From Mesobacillus sp. AQ2 (GTDB lineage: Bacteria; Bacillota; Bacilli; Bacillales; Cytobacillaceae), in contig NZ_CP126080.1 in NCBI RefSeq assembly GCF_030122805.1, forward strand, positions 3,718,501 to 3,782,500: 64,000 bases of DNA, in the 5' to 3' direction. Position 1 is the stretch's first letter, and each line of letters starts with the position of its first letter. The notes beneath the pieces were generated by a model. That model was not told the origin of the DNA and ran no database searches. It worked only from the letters and a program-made list of their open reading frames with translations. The position numbers and the translations under genes were made by a program. Below are positions 16,472 through 26,314 of the stretch, piece by piece.

Positions 16472-17446
16472 ATGAAACAGGCCAACCCTTTTCCATACGC
16501 AACAGATGATAAACGATACCACACATGGAATTACCATTTGCGGAACCATTTTGGCCACAAGGTTTTCAAGGTGGCGCTTGATGGCGGCTTCGATTGTCCG
16601 AACCGGGACGGCACGGTAGCCCACGGCGGCTGCACATTCTGCAGCGCAGCTGGTTCAGGCGATTTCGCCGGTGACCGGGTAGAAGATCTCGGCACACAAT
16701 TCAAGAAGATAAAAGAAAAAATGCATACAAAATGGAAAGACGGCAAATACATGGCCTATTTCCAGGCTTTCACCAATACCCACGCACCGGTCGAGGTCCT
16801 GAGGGAAAAATACGAAACCGTTCTGAATGAGGAAGGTGTCGTTGGCCTTTCGATTGCAACCAGGCCTGACTGCCTGCCGGACGATGTGGTTGAATACCTT
16901 GCTGAACTGAATGAACGCACGTATTTATGGGTTGAGCTTGGTCTTCAGACTGTCCATGAAAAAACAGCCAATCTAATCAATCGGGCCCATGATTACCAGA
17001 CATACAAAGAAGGAGTGGACAAGCTCCGCAAGCACGGCATCAGGGTTTGTTCGCACATCATTAACGGATTGCCTCTGGAAACACCGGAAATGATGATGGA
17101 AACGGCTCAAGAAGTTGCCAAACTTGATGTCCAGGGCATCAAGATCCATCTTCTCCATTTGCTGAAAGGTACACCGATGGTCAAGCAGTATGAAAAGGGG
17201 ATGCTTGAATTCCTTAGCCTTGAGGATTATGTAAAATTGGTCTGTGACCAGCTCGAAATCCTGCCTCCTGAAATGATCATCCACAGGATTACAGGAGATG
17301 GCCCGATTGAGCTGATGGTCGGCCCGATGTGGAGCGTCAACAAATGGGAAGTGCTGAATGCGATCGACAAAGAAATGAAACGCCGCGACAGCTGGCAAGG
17401 TAAATTCTATACTGGAAACAAAGTGGTGATTGAAAATGAAGCTTGA
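16472..17446 (+). CDS. ytqA: TIGR01212-type radical SAM protein YtqA
   Basis: 324 residues. The radical SAM cluster motif is the spaced type C-X11-C-X2-C (FDCPNRDG...GGCTFC, residues about 42-57), typical of the YhcC/YtqA family rather than CX3CX2C. The rest is a TIM-barrel with the family's ATRPD and LETPE segments. YtqA is reported to act with YtqB in modifying the wobble 5-aminomethyl-uridine of tRNA, by forming a carboxymethyl-type side group; the pairing here with ytqB supports that. The AAGGAGG site lies 7-8 nt before the ATG. Confidence 0.9.
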   Translation: MKQANPFPYATDDKRYHTWNYHLRNHFGHKVFKVALDGGFDCPNRDGTVAHGGCTFCSAAGSGDFAGDRVEDLGTQFKKIKEKMHTKWKDGKYMAYFQAFTNTHAPVEVLREKYETVLNEEGVVGLSIATRPDCLPDDVVEYLAELNERTYLWVELGLQTVHEKTANLINRAHDYQTYKEGVDKLRKHGIRVCSHIINGLPLETPEMMMETAQEVAKLDVQGIKIHLLHLLKGTPMVKQYEKGMLEFLSLEDYVKLVCDQLEILPPEMIIHRITGDGPIELMVGPMWSVNKWEVLNAIDKEMKRRDSWQGKFYTGNKVVIENEA

Positions 17447-18008
17447 GAGGATTCTTCCATTTGCACGGAATCTCCTTGAACTTGCGGTTAAACCAGGGGA
17501 TATTGCGGTGGATGCTACTGTTGGAAATGGCCATGATACGTTATTTTTGGCTAATCTCGTAGGCCCGGCCGGCCGTATTTATGGCTTTGACATTCAGGAT
17601 GAAGCGCTTATGTCATGCAAAACAAAGCTTCGCGAGCACGAATTGCAGGATCAGGTTACCCTGTTCCATACCGGACATGAAAACATCACAGAATGCATTC
17701 CCCCACTACATTTCGGTAAAATAACCGGTGCCGTTTTCAACCTTGGCTATCTGCCAGGCGGGGATAAAAACATTGTCACCGTGCCCGAAACCACCATCCA
17801 TGCCATCGACCAGCTGCTCGAAATCATGGCGCCAGAAGGAATCATCGTGATTGTGATTTACCACGGACACCCGGAAGGCAAAGTAGAGCGGGAATATTTA
17901 TTGCGTTATGTAAAATCACTGGATCAAAACATCGCACACGTTTTAGAGTATAAATTCCTGAACCAAAAGAACAATCCGCCATTTATTATTGCGATTGAGA
18001 AGAGATAA
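17436..18008 (+). CDS. mnmM: tRNA 5-aminomethyl-2-thiouridine methyltransferase MnmM (YtqB)
   Basis: About 190 residues of a class I SAM-dependent methyltransferase. Motif I DATVGNGHDTLFLA lies near residue 26, GFDIQDEAL (acidic ribose ligand) near 53, and FNLGYLPGGDK, the family's catalytic-loop signature, near 100. It overlaps ytqA by 11 bp. B. subtilis YtqB completes mnm5s2U in tRNA by methylating the aminomethyl group, the step done by the MnmC(m) domain in E. coli. The start is the ATG of MKLERIL. Confidence 0.9.
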   Translation: MKLERILPFARNLLELAVKPGDIAVDATVGNGHDTLFLANLVGPAGRIYGFDIQDEALMSCKTKLREHELQDQVTLFHTGHENITECIPPLHFGKITGAVFNLGYLPGGDKNIVTVPETTIHAIDQLLEIMAPEGIIVIVIYHGHPEGKVEREYLLRYVKSLDQNIAHVLEYKFLNQKNNPPFIIAIEKR

Positions 18009-18011
18009 GAG

Positions 18012-18039
18012 AGGTTCCCTGAAATGGGGGGCTTTTTTT
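18012..18039 (+). terminator. Probable terminator of ytqAB
   Basis: GGTTCCC and GGGGGGC can pair with G-T wobbles around TGAAAT, followed by seven T. The stem is weak. Confidence 0.5.
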
Positions 18040-18106
18040 CTTTAGGACAGCTTTTCGCCTGTAACCACAAATGTTGTCCGAAGTCGCACTCAGTTCAAGC
18101 TGAAAG

Positions 18107-18632
18107 GTACCCTTATGCAATCGAAGCTATCCTCATAAGGGTACCATTCAAGCTGAAAGATACCCTTATGCACGCGAAATTGTCCACATAAGGGTACCAT
18201 TCATGTCGAAAGATACCCTTATGCAGGCAAAGCTATCCTCATAAGGGTACCATTCAAGCCGATAGATACCTTATGCAGGCGAAGCTATCCTCATAAGGGT
18301 ACCATTCAAGCCGATAGATACCCTTATGCCAGTTGACATTGTCCACATAAGGGTACCATTCATGTCGATAGATACCCTTATGCACGCGAAATTGTTCACA
18401 TAAGGGCACCATTCAAGACGATAGATACCCTTATGCAGGCGAAATTGTTCACATAAGGGTACCATTCATGTCGATAGATACCCTTATGCAGGCGAAATTG
18501 TTCACATAAGGGTACCATTCATGTCGATAGATACCCTTATGCAGGCGAAATTGTCCACATAAGGGCACCATTCAAGTCGATAGATACCCTTATGCAGGCG
18601 AAATTGTCCATATAAGGGCACCATACAAGGGT
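18107..18632. repeat. Ten-copy 53-bp tandem array with internal hairpins
   Basis: TACCCTTATG recurs at 18108, 18161, 18214, 18267 (one base short), 18319, 18373, 18426, 18479, 18532 and 18585. Each unit has TACCCTTATG, about 18 variable bases (often CAGGCGAAATTGTCCA), then CATAAGGGTACC, so every unit can form a 10-bp stem. Linkers read ATTCATGTCGATAG or ATTCAAGCCGATAG. It fills the convergent gap between mnmM and ytpB. No reading frame of interest crosses it. Confidence 0.95.
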
Positions 18633-18684
18633 ATGTATAACGTTTTTTCAGTTAAGACACATATTTACATGGCACCTCTCTCTA

Positions 18685-18782
18685 GTTCTACGACCGTACT
18701 CCGAGTGGTTTCCTCTTTTCGGGCGCAGCTGCTCCTTTTCTGCGACCGTATCCGAGTGATTTCCTCTTTTTGGCGCAGCCCG
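18685..18782. repeat. Two-copy 52-bp repeat beside the ytpB terminator
   Basis: CGACCGTA begins at 18691 and again at 18743, each followed by (C)TCCGAGTGRTTTCCTCTTTT and a GGCGCAGC tail. A different sequence from the adjacent 53-bp array but nearly the same period. Confidence 0.75.
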
Positions 18783-18857
18783 TCTTAGTCTGTAACCGCA
18801 ATCAAATATCACCTTTATTTGGTTGATTCGGGTGACTTAATTCTCCTGATTCAAAAA

Positions 18858-18881
18858 CAGCCAAGGCTCAATCCCTGGCTG
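18858..18881 (-). terminator. Terminator of ytpB
   Basis: Minus strand CAGCCAGGG-ATTGAG-CCTTGGCTG followed by TTTTTG, 5 bp after the stop codon. Confidence 0.85.
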
Positions 18882-18886
18882 CAATC

Positions 18887-19981
18887 CTATTTTATAAACG
18901 CCTTCACAACCCCCGATGGCATCCACTTCTGCAATGACCGATAAGCTCGTCCATTAATATAAAAGAAGTAGCTGACGGGGCCTGCTGTTTTGATCATTTC
19001 CCTGGCGAGCTTCCTTATTCTTTCCTGCCGCCTTACTTTTTCATCGGATAGATAAACGCCGAGAAGTCCGCGGTTGATCAGTTTGTGGAATTTCCGATGC
19101 GGCAATCGAGCTGTGTGCTGGTCGGCATTTTCAACAAAATGCCGCAACCTCCCAAACAAAGCTTCTTCATTTTCATAATAGAAACAGAAGTTCAAATCGC
19201 CACCTTCGCGGTCCTCTTCCTGGTCGATGAAATAATCCAGGAGTATGTGCAGTCCTTGTATGTATGGAAAATAACCATTGCGGATGCTATCTGCGTATTC
19301 CGGTTTGAAATCATCGCGAAGCGCGTAGGATACGAGACAAAAGATGCCGAGCGTCGATCCGGTGCAGGCTGAGAATTCGTACCATTCCATGTCGGGAATA
19401 TTTTCACGATGGCCATCGAACCATGTTTGCAATCTCGGCACACGCTCTTTCACCTCGACATGCTTATGTATCTGCAAATCGCAATAATAATCACACAGTT
19501 CAACCAGATGCTTCTTAATACCCTGATAATGATCAAGCCCGGCAAGGACTTCGCGGCAAACGGTCACCAGCTCGATCAGATACCCGCCATCATTCTGGTC
19601 TTCCCGCTCGCGATAATAATTTTTCAACTGGTTGTCCAGGCTGAGAGCATCTGCCATCGACTCATGCAGTGCGGCAAAATCCACTGGATCCAGCGAGGTG
19701 CTGCGGTCACATAGATTATCGAGATAATCGCTGATCGTCTGGTACGCCACAATGAACCGGATGGCCTCTTTATATTGTTTTTTAGCGGTCAGGCTCATAA
19801 TAGAGCCGCCCTCACAATGGAAAGTCTTGAGCTCGATGCTGGCCAATGCCTGCCTCCTGAGTTCAGGATTCGGGATTTCCTCTGCCCTGCTTTTCCAGTA
19901 TGCCAGCTCTCGATGTACCTGTGGCAGGACTTTTCTGTACACCCGGTACATCAAACTGATGGGCATTGATGGGATCATCAT
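18887..19981 (-). CDS. ytpB: Tetraprenyl-beta-curcumene synthase YtpB (DUF2600)
   Basis: 364 residues, soluble and mostly helical. The aspartate motif DYLDNLCDR near residue 86 is the signature of the YtpB class of large terpene synthases; a second acidic motif DYFIDQEED lies near 250. In B. subtilis the enzyme cyclises heptaprenyl or tetraprenyl-type diphosphate to tetraprenyl-beta-curcumene, a precursor of spore sesquarterpenes. It follows ytpA as in B. subtilis. AAAGGGTGA is 9 nt before the first ATG; a start a few codons later cannot be ruled out. Confidence 0.9.
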   Translation of the reverse strand: MMIPSMPISLMYRVYRKVLPQVHRELAYWKSRAEEIPNPELRRQALASIELKTFHCEGGSIMSLTAKKQYKEAIRFIVAYQTISDYLDNLCDRSTSLDPVDFAALHESMADALSLDNQLKNYYREREDQNDGGYLIELVTVCREVLAGLDHYQGIKKHLVELCDYYCDLQIHKHVEVKERVPRLQTWFDGHRENIPDMEWYEFSACTGSTLGIFCLVSYALRDDFKPEYADSIRNGYFPYIQGLHILLDYFIDQEEDREGGDLNFCFYYENEEALFGRLRHFVENADQHTARLPHRKFHKLINRGLLGVYLSDEKVRRQERIRKLAREMIKTAGPVSYFFYINGRAYRSLQKWMPSGVVKAFIK

Positions 19982-20005
19982 GCTGCGGCTTCACCCTTTC
20001 TCTTT

Positions 20006-20809
20006 CTAATAAATATATCCAATCGCCTTCAGCTGGCTCATGACAAAATCATTCGCATAGTCAAAAACCTCTTCGCGTTCAGGTTCATTGAAGACTTCAT
20101 GGTAGCATTTCGGCCATTCTTTATATCGTTTCTCTGAAAGCGGGGCATTGTTGAACCATTCTTTAACCGCTCGCTTATCGACTATCTTATCATCTCCGCC
20201 CTGCAGAAGCAGTGTCGGTACGTCCTGGACTTTATCCATATTATCGAACGCAAGCCCCATGGCCGCTGCCAGCTCGCGGTACCAGCGCACCGATACCTTG
20301 GTAATATATAATGAATCATTCGCGTCGACTGCCCTGACATCCTCATTCCTGGTTGCCATATCTACAGACAGGCCCGATGAGATCCTGAATGTCGGTAAAA
20401 TGACATTCAGGCCGTGCGAGAGCATATCCAGCATTTTTGATGGATACTTCACCAATCCGAGGCATGGAGATGATAGTATCAATCCGGCAAGTTCGACACG
20501 TTCCTCCTGCAGCAAGCGGATGGCAATAAGTCCACCCATGCTGTGGCCCAGCAAAAACACTGGGAGGTCAAAGTCATAAGCTGCCTCTATCCACTCTTTC
20601 ACTTCCAAAATATATTCATCAAAGGAATCAATATGGCCACGGTTTGCTCTTGTGGTCATGCCCTGTCCTGGCAGGTCACCCATTATGACATGAAAACCGG
20701 ATGAACGCCAGGCCTCAATCAGCCAGCCATACCGGCGATGATGCTCCTGCGCACCATGAATCATGACAATCACAGCCTTAGCATCCCCATCAGCTTCCCA
20801 TTTCCACAT
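20006..20809 (-). CDS. ytpA: Alpha/beta hydrolase, phospholipase-type YtpA
   Basis: About 267 residues with the alpha/beta-hydrolase fold: oxyanion-hole HGAQEHHRRYG near residue 18, nucleophile elbow GHSMGG near 87 and the late LQGGDDKIVD (acid) and CYHEVFNEPER (His) segments. This is the monoacylglycerol-lipase/lysophospholipase type; B. subtilis YtpA is reported as the phospholipase that forms the antibiotic lysophosphatidylglycerol bacilysocin. I prefer the ATG of MWKWEAD, 7 nt after AGTGGGGG. Confidence 0.88.
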   Translation of the reverse strand: MWKWEADGDAKAVIVMIHGAQEHHRRYGWLIEAWRSSGFHVIMGDLPGQGMTTRANRGHIDSFDEYILEVKEWIEAAYDFDLPVFLLGHSMGGLIAIRLLQEERVELAGLILSSPCLGLVKYPSKMLDMLSHGLNVILPTFRISSGLSVDMATRNEDVRAVDANDSLYITKVSVRWYRELAAAMGLAFDNMDKVQDVPTLLLQGGDDKIVDKRAVKEWFNNAPLSEKRYKEWPKCYHEVFNEPEREEVFDYANDFVMSQLKAIGYIY

Positions 20810-20915
20810 GACCATTCCCCCACTCAAATACTTTTTCTTTCTTTAAAAGAACTATAATATATAATTAGCGAAAAATAAAAACGAAAGCATTATAAAATTA
20901 CAGGAGTGTGCACAA

Positions 20916-21437
20916 ATGATTTATCCTTACAATGGCAAAACACCTAAAATAGCAGATTCCGCTTTTATCGCGGATTATGTAACAATTACAGGAGATGTTG
21001 AAATCGGTGAGGAATCGAGTGTCTGGTTCAATACCTCGATCCGCGGCGATGTCGCCCCGACGATCATTGGCAATAAAGTGAACATCCAGGACAATTCGGT
21101 CCTGCATCAAAGTCCGAATAACCCTTTAATCCTCGAAGACGAGGTGACCGTCGGACATCAGGTCGTCCTCCACAGCTGCATCATCAGGAAAAAGGCCCTT
21201 ATTGGGATGGGGTCAATCATTCTTGATGAAGCTGAAATCGGCGAAGGCGCTTTTATTGGTGCCGGCAGCCTCGTTCCTCAGGGTAAGAAGATCCCGCCCA
21301 ATACACTGGCTTTCGGACGACCGGCAAAAGTCATCCGTGAATTGAACGAAGACGATATCCGGGATATGGAACGCATTTCCAGAGAATATGCCGAAAAAGG
21401 GCAATACTATAAAAGTTTGCAGAACAAAGATGAATGA
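20916..21437 (+). CDS. ytoA: Gamma-class carbonic anhydrase-like protein YtoA
   Basis: 173 residues of a left-handed beta-helix with hexapeptide repeats. The metal-binding histidines are present (SVLHQS near 67, then DEVTVGHQVVLHSC near 84 and 89), as in gamma-carbonic anhydrases and the PaaY/YrdA group. AGGAGTG lies before the ATG. Activity of this group is often weak or untested. It diverges from ytpA with an 88-bp gap. Confidence 0.9.
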   Translation: MIYPYNGKTPKIADSAFIADYVTITGDVEIGEESSVWFNTSIRGDVAPTIIGNKVNIQDNSVLHQSPNNPLILEDEVTVGHQVVLHSCIIRKKALIGMGSIILDEAEIGEGAFIGAGSLVPQGKKIPPNTLAFGRPAKVIRELNEDDIRDMERISREYAEKGQYYKSLQNKDE

Positions 21438-21524
21438 TCTGCTAAAAAAACTCCCTCACCAGTCCGATACTAAATAATATAATATACCCTATTATTTTTG
21501 AAATATGCGGACGGGGTGATGGAT

Positions 21525-22403
21525 GTGGACAAACTGTATTTACCTCTTGCAGCAATTATCCCTTTGCTGCTCATGTTTTATCTATTGATTCGAAAACAAA
21601 ATAGCATGATGAAATCCATCCTGATGTTCCTGTTTGTTTTCACCTCAATCGTTGGTGCTTTCCTCCTCGAGAACCTTCAGGCTTCACATGTAGCCCTGGC
21701 CGTACAATCGGTGAAAGACTGGCTGGATGAGCCTGAACCCAGAACAGAAAGGGCACCTGCTGTCCAGGAAGAGAGCGAACCTAAAATCATACCGACTAAA
21801 AAGCAGGTACTCCTGGAGGCACCAATCATATGGCAAATGCCTGAGCTCCCTCGAGGATGTGAGGTAACAAGCCTGGCCATGCTCCTCATGCATCAGGGTG
21901 TAAAAGTGGACAAGCTGACACTCGCCAGCGAAGTCAGGAAAAACCCGGCTGAGTACCGCCTCGATAATGGAAAAGTCTTTTTTGGAGACCCGAATGAGGG
22001 CTTTGTCGGCAATATGTACACATACACAGAACCAGGGCTCGGAGTCTATCATAAACCAATTGCTGAACTGGCAGAAAAGTATCTTCCCGGCAAAATAAAA
22101 GATCTTACGGGCGCAGGATTCCAGGATATTAAATCGCACCTGTCAGATGGCAGGCCAGTTTGGGTGATCATTAACACCGAATACAAAAAGCTGGACGACA
22201 GCTTTTTCCAGACATGGTACACGCCTGGCGGGCCTGTTAAAATTACAACGAAGGAACATTCTGTCCTGATTACCGGGTATGATGAAAACTTCGTCTATTT
22301 CAATGATCCTTTATCAAATGAAAAAAATAAAAAAGCACCCATTAAGGATTTCGCAGAATCCTGGGTGCAGATGGGAAGGCAGGCCATCACCTACCTTCCC
22401 TAA
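21525..22403 (+). CDS. C39-like cysteine peptidase family protein
   Basis: About 292 residues. An N-terminal membrane part has two hydrophobic segments (residues 5-21 and 30-48), followed by a linker and a papain-like domain with PRGCEVTSLAMLL (catalytic Cys near residue 117) and KEHSVLITGYDENFVYFNDP (catalytic His near 243, then Asp/Asn). This fits the peptidase C39-like, exported group (YvpB type). Substrate unknown. I use the GTG 6 nt after GGGGTG; an ATG two codons upstream and a TTG nine codons upstream are alternatives. Confidence 0.8.
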   Translation: MDKLYLPLAAIIPLLLMFYLLIRKQNSMMKSILMFLFVFTSIVGAFLLENLQASHVALAVQSVKDWLDEPEPRTERAPAVQEESEPKIIPTKKQVLLEAPIIWQMPELPRGCEVTSLAMLLMHQGVKVDKLTLASEVRKNPAEYRLDNGKVFFGDPNEGFVGNMYTYTEPGLGVYHKPIAELAEKYLPGKIKDLTGAGFQDIKSHLSDGRPVWVIINTEYKKLDDSFFQTWYTPGGPVKITTKEHSVLITGYDENFVYFNDPLSNEKNKKAPIKDFAESWVQMGRQAITYLP

Positions 22404-22406
22404 TTT

Positions 22407-24302
22407 TTAAGATTGTAATACTTTTTGAGCCTCATACTCCTTCTGGAAGGAGTATTTTTTTTCGACATACACATCATGCCACATCATGAACATCAGAACT
22501 GTCCAGATTTTACGGCTGTTATCCGCCTTGTTCTGGCAGTGTTCATCCAATAGTCTTAAAACGTAAGACTTATTGATAAGATGTTCTGTGTTGCTTTCCT
22601 TGATAATGTTCTTTGCCCACTCGTTCATTTCATTCTTAAGCCAGTGTCTGATTGGCACCGGGAAGCCGAGTTTCTTGCGGGTAAGCACGTGGTCAGGGAC
22701 CACTCCTTCTGCCGCTTTTCGCAAAATATACTTCGTTGTATTATTCGCTGTCTTCAGGCTTGTCGGAATCTTTGAAGCTGTTTCAAAAACAACCTTATCC
22801 AGGAATGGTACGCGAAGCTCCAAAGAATGAGCCATCGTCATCTTATCTGCTTTCAATAAAATATCGCCGCGCATCCATGTGTGGATGTCGATGTATTGCA
22901 TTGTATCAACCGGATCATAGCCTCTGCTTTCACGATATAAAGGCTTCGTGACATCCCTGTAATCGTACTGGCCGTTATAAACATGCAGCAGTTCGCTCTT
23001 CTCTTTTTCCGTGAACATCTTCGCGTTTCCGATATAACGCTCCTCCATTGGAGTCACGCCGCGCTCGATGAAGCTCTTGCCTCTCATACCCTCTGGCATC
23101 ATTTTGGAAATGCCCTTAAGCATCGCCTTCCCTACTCCGGGAATTTTATTGAATACCTCGAGGTCTTGCGGTTCGCGGTAAATATTATAGCCCCCGAACA
23201 ATTCATCGGCACCTTCACCGGAAAGGACTACCGTTACATGCTTCCTTGCCTCACGGGCAACGAAATACAAAGGTATGGCTGCCGGATCAGCAAGCGGGTC
23301 ATCCATATGCCACATGATTTTAGGAAGTTCATCCATGTATTCCTGCGGGCTGATCACATAGCTGATATTTTCAACACCGAGTCGATCAGCCGTTTCCTTG
23401 GCGACGTCAATCTCGCTGAAGCCATTCTGTTCAAATCCGACAGAGAATGTTTTGATTCCAGGATGGTATTGCTTCGCAATCGACGCAATGATAGAAGAAT
23501 CAATCCCGCCGGAAAGGAAAGAACCAACCGGCACATCACTGCGCATGTGGATTTTCACCGATTCGAACAGGACATCCCTGATCTCCTTCGTGAATTCATC
23601 CTCAGATTTTTGGATTGGCGAGAAGCTCGCTTTCCAATAACGCTTGATTTCCATAGGTGAACCGATTTTCTTTGTAAAATAATGCCCTGGCTCAAGCTTG
23701 TAGATGCCTTCAGACATTGTATTAGGTTCTGGGACAAATTGATAAGTTAAATAGTGCTGCAGTGCCTTATAATCAATCACATCATTCTGCAGCGCAAGCA
23801 AAATGCTTTTCTTTTCAGAACCGAAGAATGTGCGATTTTCATCTTCAAAATAGAAGAATGGCTTGATGCCGAAATGGTCACGTGCACCGTAAAGGACTTG
23901 TTCCTGCTTATCCCAGATGACAAATGCGAACATTCCGCGCAGCTTGTCTACAGCCTGCTCCTTAAGGTGGCTGTATAGGGCAATGATGACTTCAGTATCA
24001 GAGTGCGTTTCGAAAGTCAGTCCTTCTTCAATCAACTCTTCACGAAGTTCGAGATAGTTGTAGATTTCCCCGTTAAAAATGATCCAATAGCGTTCATTTT
24101 CATAAGTCAATGGCTGATGGCCAGCCTCAAGGTCGATGATGCTCAGACGGCGGAAGCCGAACTGGATATGCTCATCATAGAAATACCCATCATCATCAGG
24201 CCCGCGGTGGGTGATGATGTCATTCATATTTTTGAACAGCTGCTTATCATCGCTGCTGAATTCCTGTGCATTTTCATGTACACAACCGATAAAGCCACAC
24301 AT
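22407..24302 (-). CDS. asnB: Asparagine synthase (glutamine-hydrolysing) AsnB
   Basis: 631 residues. The start must be the ATG of MCGFIGC because Cys2 becomes the N-terminal nucleophile of the glutaminase domain (residues 2-210). The synthetase half has the PP-loop SGGIDSS near 258 and the ATP/aspartate pocket with GEGADELFGGY near 365. It makes asparagine from aspartate, ATP and glutamine. It lies just after metK as in B. subtilis. AGGTGA is 8 nt upstream. Confidence 0.96.
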   Translation of the reverse strand: MCGFIGCVHENAQEFSSDDKQLFKNMNDIITHRGPDDDGYFYDEHIQFGFRRLSIIDLEAGHQPLTYENERYWIIFNGEIYNYLELREELIEEGLTFETHSDTEVIIALYSHLKEQAVDKLRGMFAFVIWDKQEQVLYGARDHFGIKPFFYFEDENRTFFGSEKKSILLALQNDVIDYKALQHYLTYQFVPEPNTMSEGIYKLEPGHYFTKKIGSPMEIKRYWKASFSPIQKSEDEFTKEIRDVLFESVKIHMRSDVPVGSFLSGGIDSSIIASIAKQYHPGIKTFSVGFEQNGFSEIDVAKETADRLGVENISYVISPQEYMDELPKIMWHMDDPLADPAAIPLYFVAREARKHVTVVLSGEGADELFGGYNIYREPQDLEVFNKIPGVGKAMLKGISKMMPEGMRGKSFIERGVTPMEERYIGNAKMFTEKEKSELLHVYNGQYDYRDVTKPLYRESRGYDPVDTMQYIDIHTWMRGDILLKADKMTMAHSLELRVPFLDKVVFETASKIPTSLKTANNTTKYILRKAAEGVVPDHVLTRKKLGFPVPIRHWLKNEMNEWAKNIIKESNTEHLINKSYVLRLLDEHCQNKADNSRKIWTVLMFMMWHDVYVEKKYSFQKEYEAQKVLQS

Positions 24303-24517
24303 TATGTACTTCACCTTCTCCATTTCAGAAAAAATTTATTGTGATTTTCCAGTAATTTTACTTCCAAAAAACATACCATCTAATACTACCATTAAACGCA
24401 AAATTTTTGCAGTAAAATCTGAGGGAAATTTAAGGTAATACTTTATTTTACACCTTTTGGACCAGGTGCAAACCTTGAAAATATCTGGCGCTCCCTAATT
24501 AGACGGCAAATAATAAA

Positions 24518-24545
24518 GGGAGTTACATATTTCTATGCAACTCCC
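24518..24545 (-). terminator. Terminator of metK
   Basis: Minus strand GGGAGTTGCATA-GAA-ATATGTAACTCCC followed by TTTATTATTT, 12 bp after metK. The 190-bp stretch from here to the asnB start holds the asnB leader, in which I see no recognised element. Confidence 0.85.
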
Positions 24546-24556
24546 GTTGTTCCTTT

Positions 24557-25759
24557 TTATTTACCTTGAGCCTGAGTGCGGAGTGCCTCTGCCTTGTCTG
24601 TACGCTCCCATGGAAGGTCAACGTCAGAACGGCCGAAGTGTCCGTATGCAGCTGTCTGCTTGTAGATTGGCTTGCGCAGGTCAAGCATGTTGATGATTCC
24701 AGCTGGACGAAGGTCGAAGTTGTTTTCAACAACATCGATCAATACATCTTCGCTTACCTTGCCTGTTCCGAACGTATCGATTGAGATAGATACCGGACGG
24801 GCAACACCGATTGCGTAAGCAAGCTGAACTTCAACTTTTTCAGCAAGGCCTGCAGCGACGATGTTTTTCGCAACATAACGCGCAGCGTATGCAGCTGAAC
24901 GGTCAACTTTTGTAGGATCCTTACCAGAGAATGCGCCTCCGCCGTGGCGAGCGTATCCGCCGTAAGTATCAACGATGATTTTGCGGCCAGTAAGACCTGC
25001 GTCACCCTGTGGTCCGCCGATTACGAAACGGCCAGTTGGGTTGATGAAGTATTTTGTGTTTTCATCGATCAGCTCTGCCGGTACGACAGGGTTGATGACA
25101 TGTTCTTTAAGATTGCGCTGGATTTGCTCAAGCGAAACTTCAGGATGGTGCTGTGTTGAGATAACGATTGTGTCGATGCGGACTGGCTTGTCATTCTCAT
25201 CGTATTCTACCGTTACCTGAGTTTTTCCGTCCGGACGAAGATATGGAAGGATTTCTTCCTTGCGCACTTCAGTCAGGCGGCGGGAAATTTTGTGCGCCAA
25301 TGAAATCGGAAGCGGCATAAGCTCTTTCGTTTCATTACATGCAAAACCGAACATCAAGCCCTGGTCGCCAGCTCCGATTGCTTCGATTTCTGCATCGGAC
25401 ATTTGTCCTTCACGTGCTTCAAGAGCCTGGTCAACACCCATCGCGATGTCTGCAGACTGCTCGTCAATGGAAGTTAACACTGCGCAAGTTTCAGCGTCAA
25501 AGCCGTACTTCGCGCGAGTATAGCCAATTTCCTTGACAGTTTCACGTACGATTTTAGGAATATCTACGTATGTAGATGTTGTGATTTCGCCTGCAACTAG
25601 TACAAGGCCAGTTGTAACTGATGTTTCAGCAGCAACACGTGCGTTAGCATCTTTAGCAAGGATCGCATCCAAAATCGCGTCAGAAATCTGGTCGCAAATT
25701 TTATCCGGATGGCCTTCTGTTACTGATTCAGAAGTGAACAAACGGCGTTTGTTTGACAT
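24557..25759 (-). CDS. metK: S-adenosylmethionine synthase MetK
   Basis: 400 residues from [20 protein letters not shown], with GGAGG before the ATG. Family signatures [12 protein letters not shown] (residues 118-129) and [14 protein letters not shown] (near 268) are intact. It makes SAM from methionine and ATP. A SAM-I riboswitch precedes the gene. Divergent from pckA, as in B. subtilis. Confidence 0.98.
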   Translation of the reverse strand: MSNKRRLFTSESVTEGHPDKICDQISDAILDAILAKDANARVAAETSVTTGLVLVAGEITTSTYVDIPKIVRETVKEIGYTRAKYGFDAETCAVLTSIDEQSADIAMGVDQALEAREGQMSDAEIEAIGAGDQGLMFGFACNETKELMPLPISLAHKISRRLTEVRKEEILPYLRPDGKTQVTVEYDENDKPVRIDTIVISTQHHPEVSLEQIQRNLKEHVINPVVPAELIDENTKYFINPTGRFVIGGPQGDAGLTGRKIIVDTYGGYARHGGGAFSGKDPTKVDRSAAYAARYVAKNIVAAGLAEKVEVQLAYAIGVARPVSISIDTFGTGKVSEDVLIDVVENNFDLRPAGIINMLDLRKPIYKQTAAYGHFGRSDVDLPWERTDKAEALRTQAQGK

Positions 25760-25994
25760 CTGAGTTCCTCCCTCATGTATAAAAATTGATCGAGGCTGTC
25801 CCAATACAAACCTCGGTTTGATACGGTACTCATTCCCTATGTAGTATGAAATAAACGCTGAGTTTTTATTAGAAAAATTTGTTTAAGATTCATGGTGAAT
25901 TTCTTTTTTTCCTAATTTTCACCCACGGGAGCAATGACACCAAAGAAGGCAGTCCAGTTGCATTTCTATGCATCGGACAGAAAAAAGCAATATA

Positions 25995-26188
25995 AAAAAC
26001 CTCTCCAATTGTGAGGAAAGGTTTTAGCTTTAACCGCGCCTTTCGCTCTTATCGTTCAAGGGCAATTCCCTTGCGTCAGGTTAGCACCTTTGCCCGGAAA
26101 AGATCAGCTGATTCTTAGGCTGTTTTTCTCGTTTGCAGGTTGCTGGGTTTCATTGGGCCTGTCCCTCCACCAGCTCGGGATAAGAGAG
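25995..26188 (-). promoter_or_regulatory. SAM-I (S-box) riboswitch with terminator, metK leader
   Basis: Minus strand: P1 CTCTTATC (26188-26180), then GGTGGAGGGACAGGCCCAATG and AAACCCAGCAACC core, AAAGGTGCTAA, a P4 CAAGGG/CCCTTG stem, and closing GATAAGAG (26053-26046). A terminator follows at 26024-25995 (AAAACCTTTCCTC with GAGAGGTTTT and a T run). SAM binding would end metK transcription early. A further 235 nt separate it from metK. Confidence 0.95.
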
Positions 26189-26314
26189 TATCCGTTCAAA
26201 TCAAAATCATAACGAACCTGTCTGGCCATGTCAATCATTTTCTCGACAAAAATGTCGATTGTTGTTGAAACCATTTCTTTAAAATAGGCTCTGTTAAAGC
26301 CCAATGTTGTTTTT

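Noticed and set aside
18271..18465. A 64-codon minus-strand frame in the 53-bp array
   Set aside because: Its peptide repeat simply reflects the DNA repeat; no start signal.
18107..18632. CRISPR array
   Set aside because: The parts between the repeated stems are nearly the same in every unit; there are no unique spacers and no cas genes.
22983..23660. A 225-codon plus-strand frame opposite asnB
   Set aside because: It is antisense to the well-supported asnB gene with no start signal or family match.
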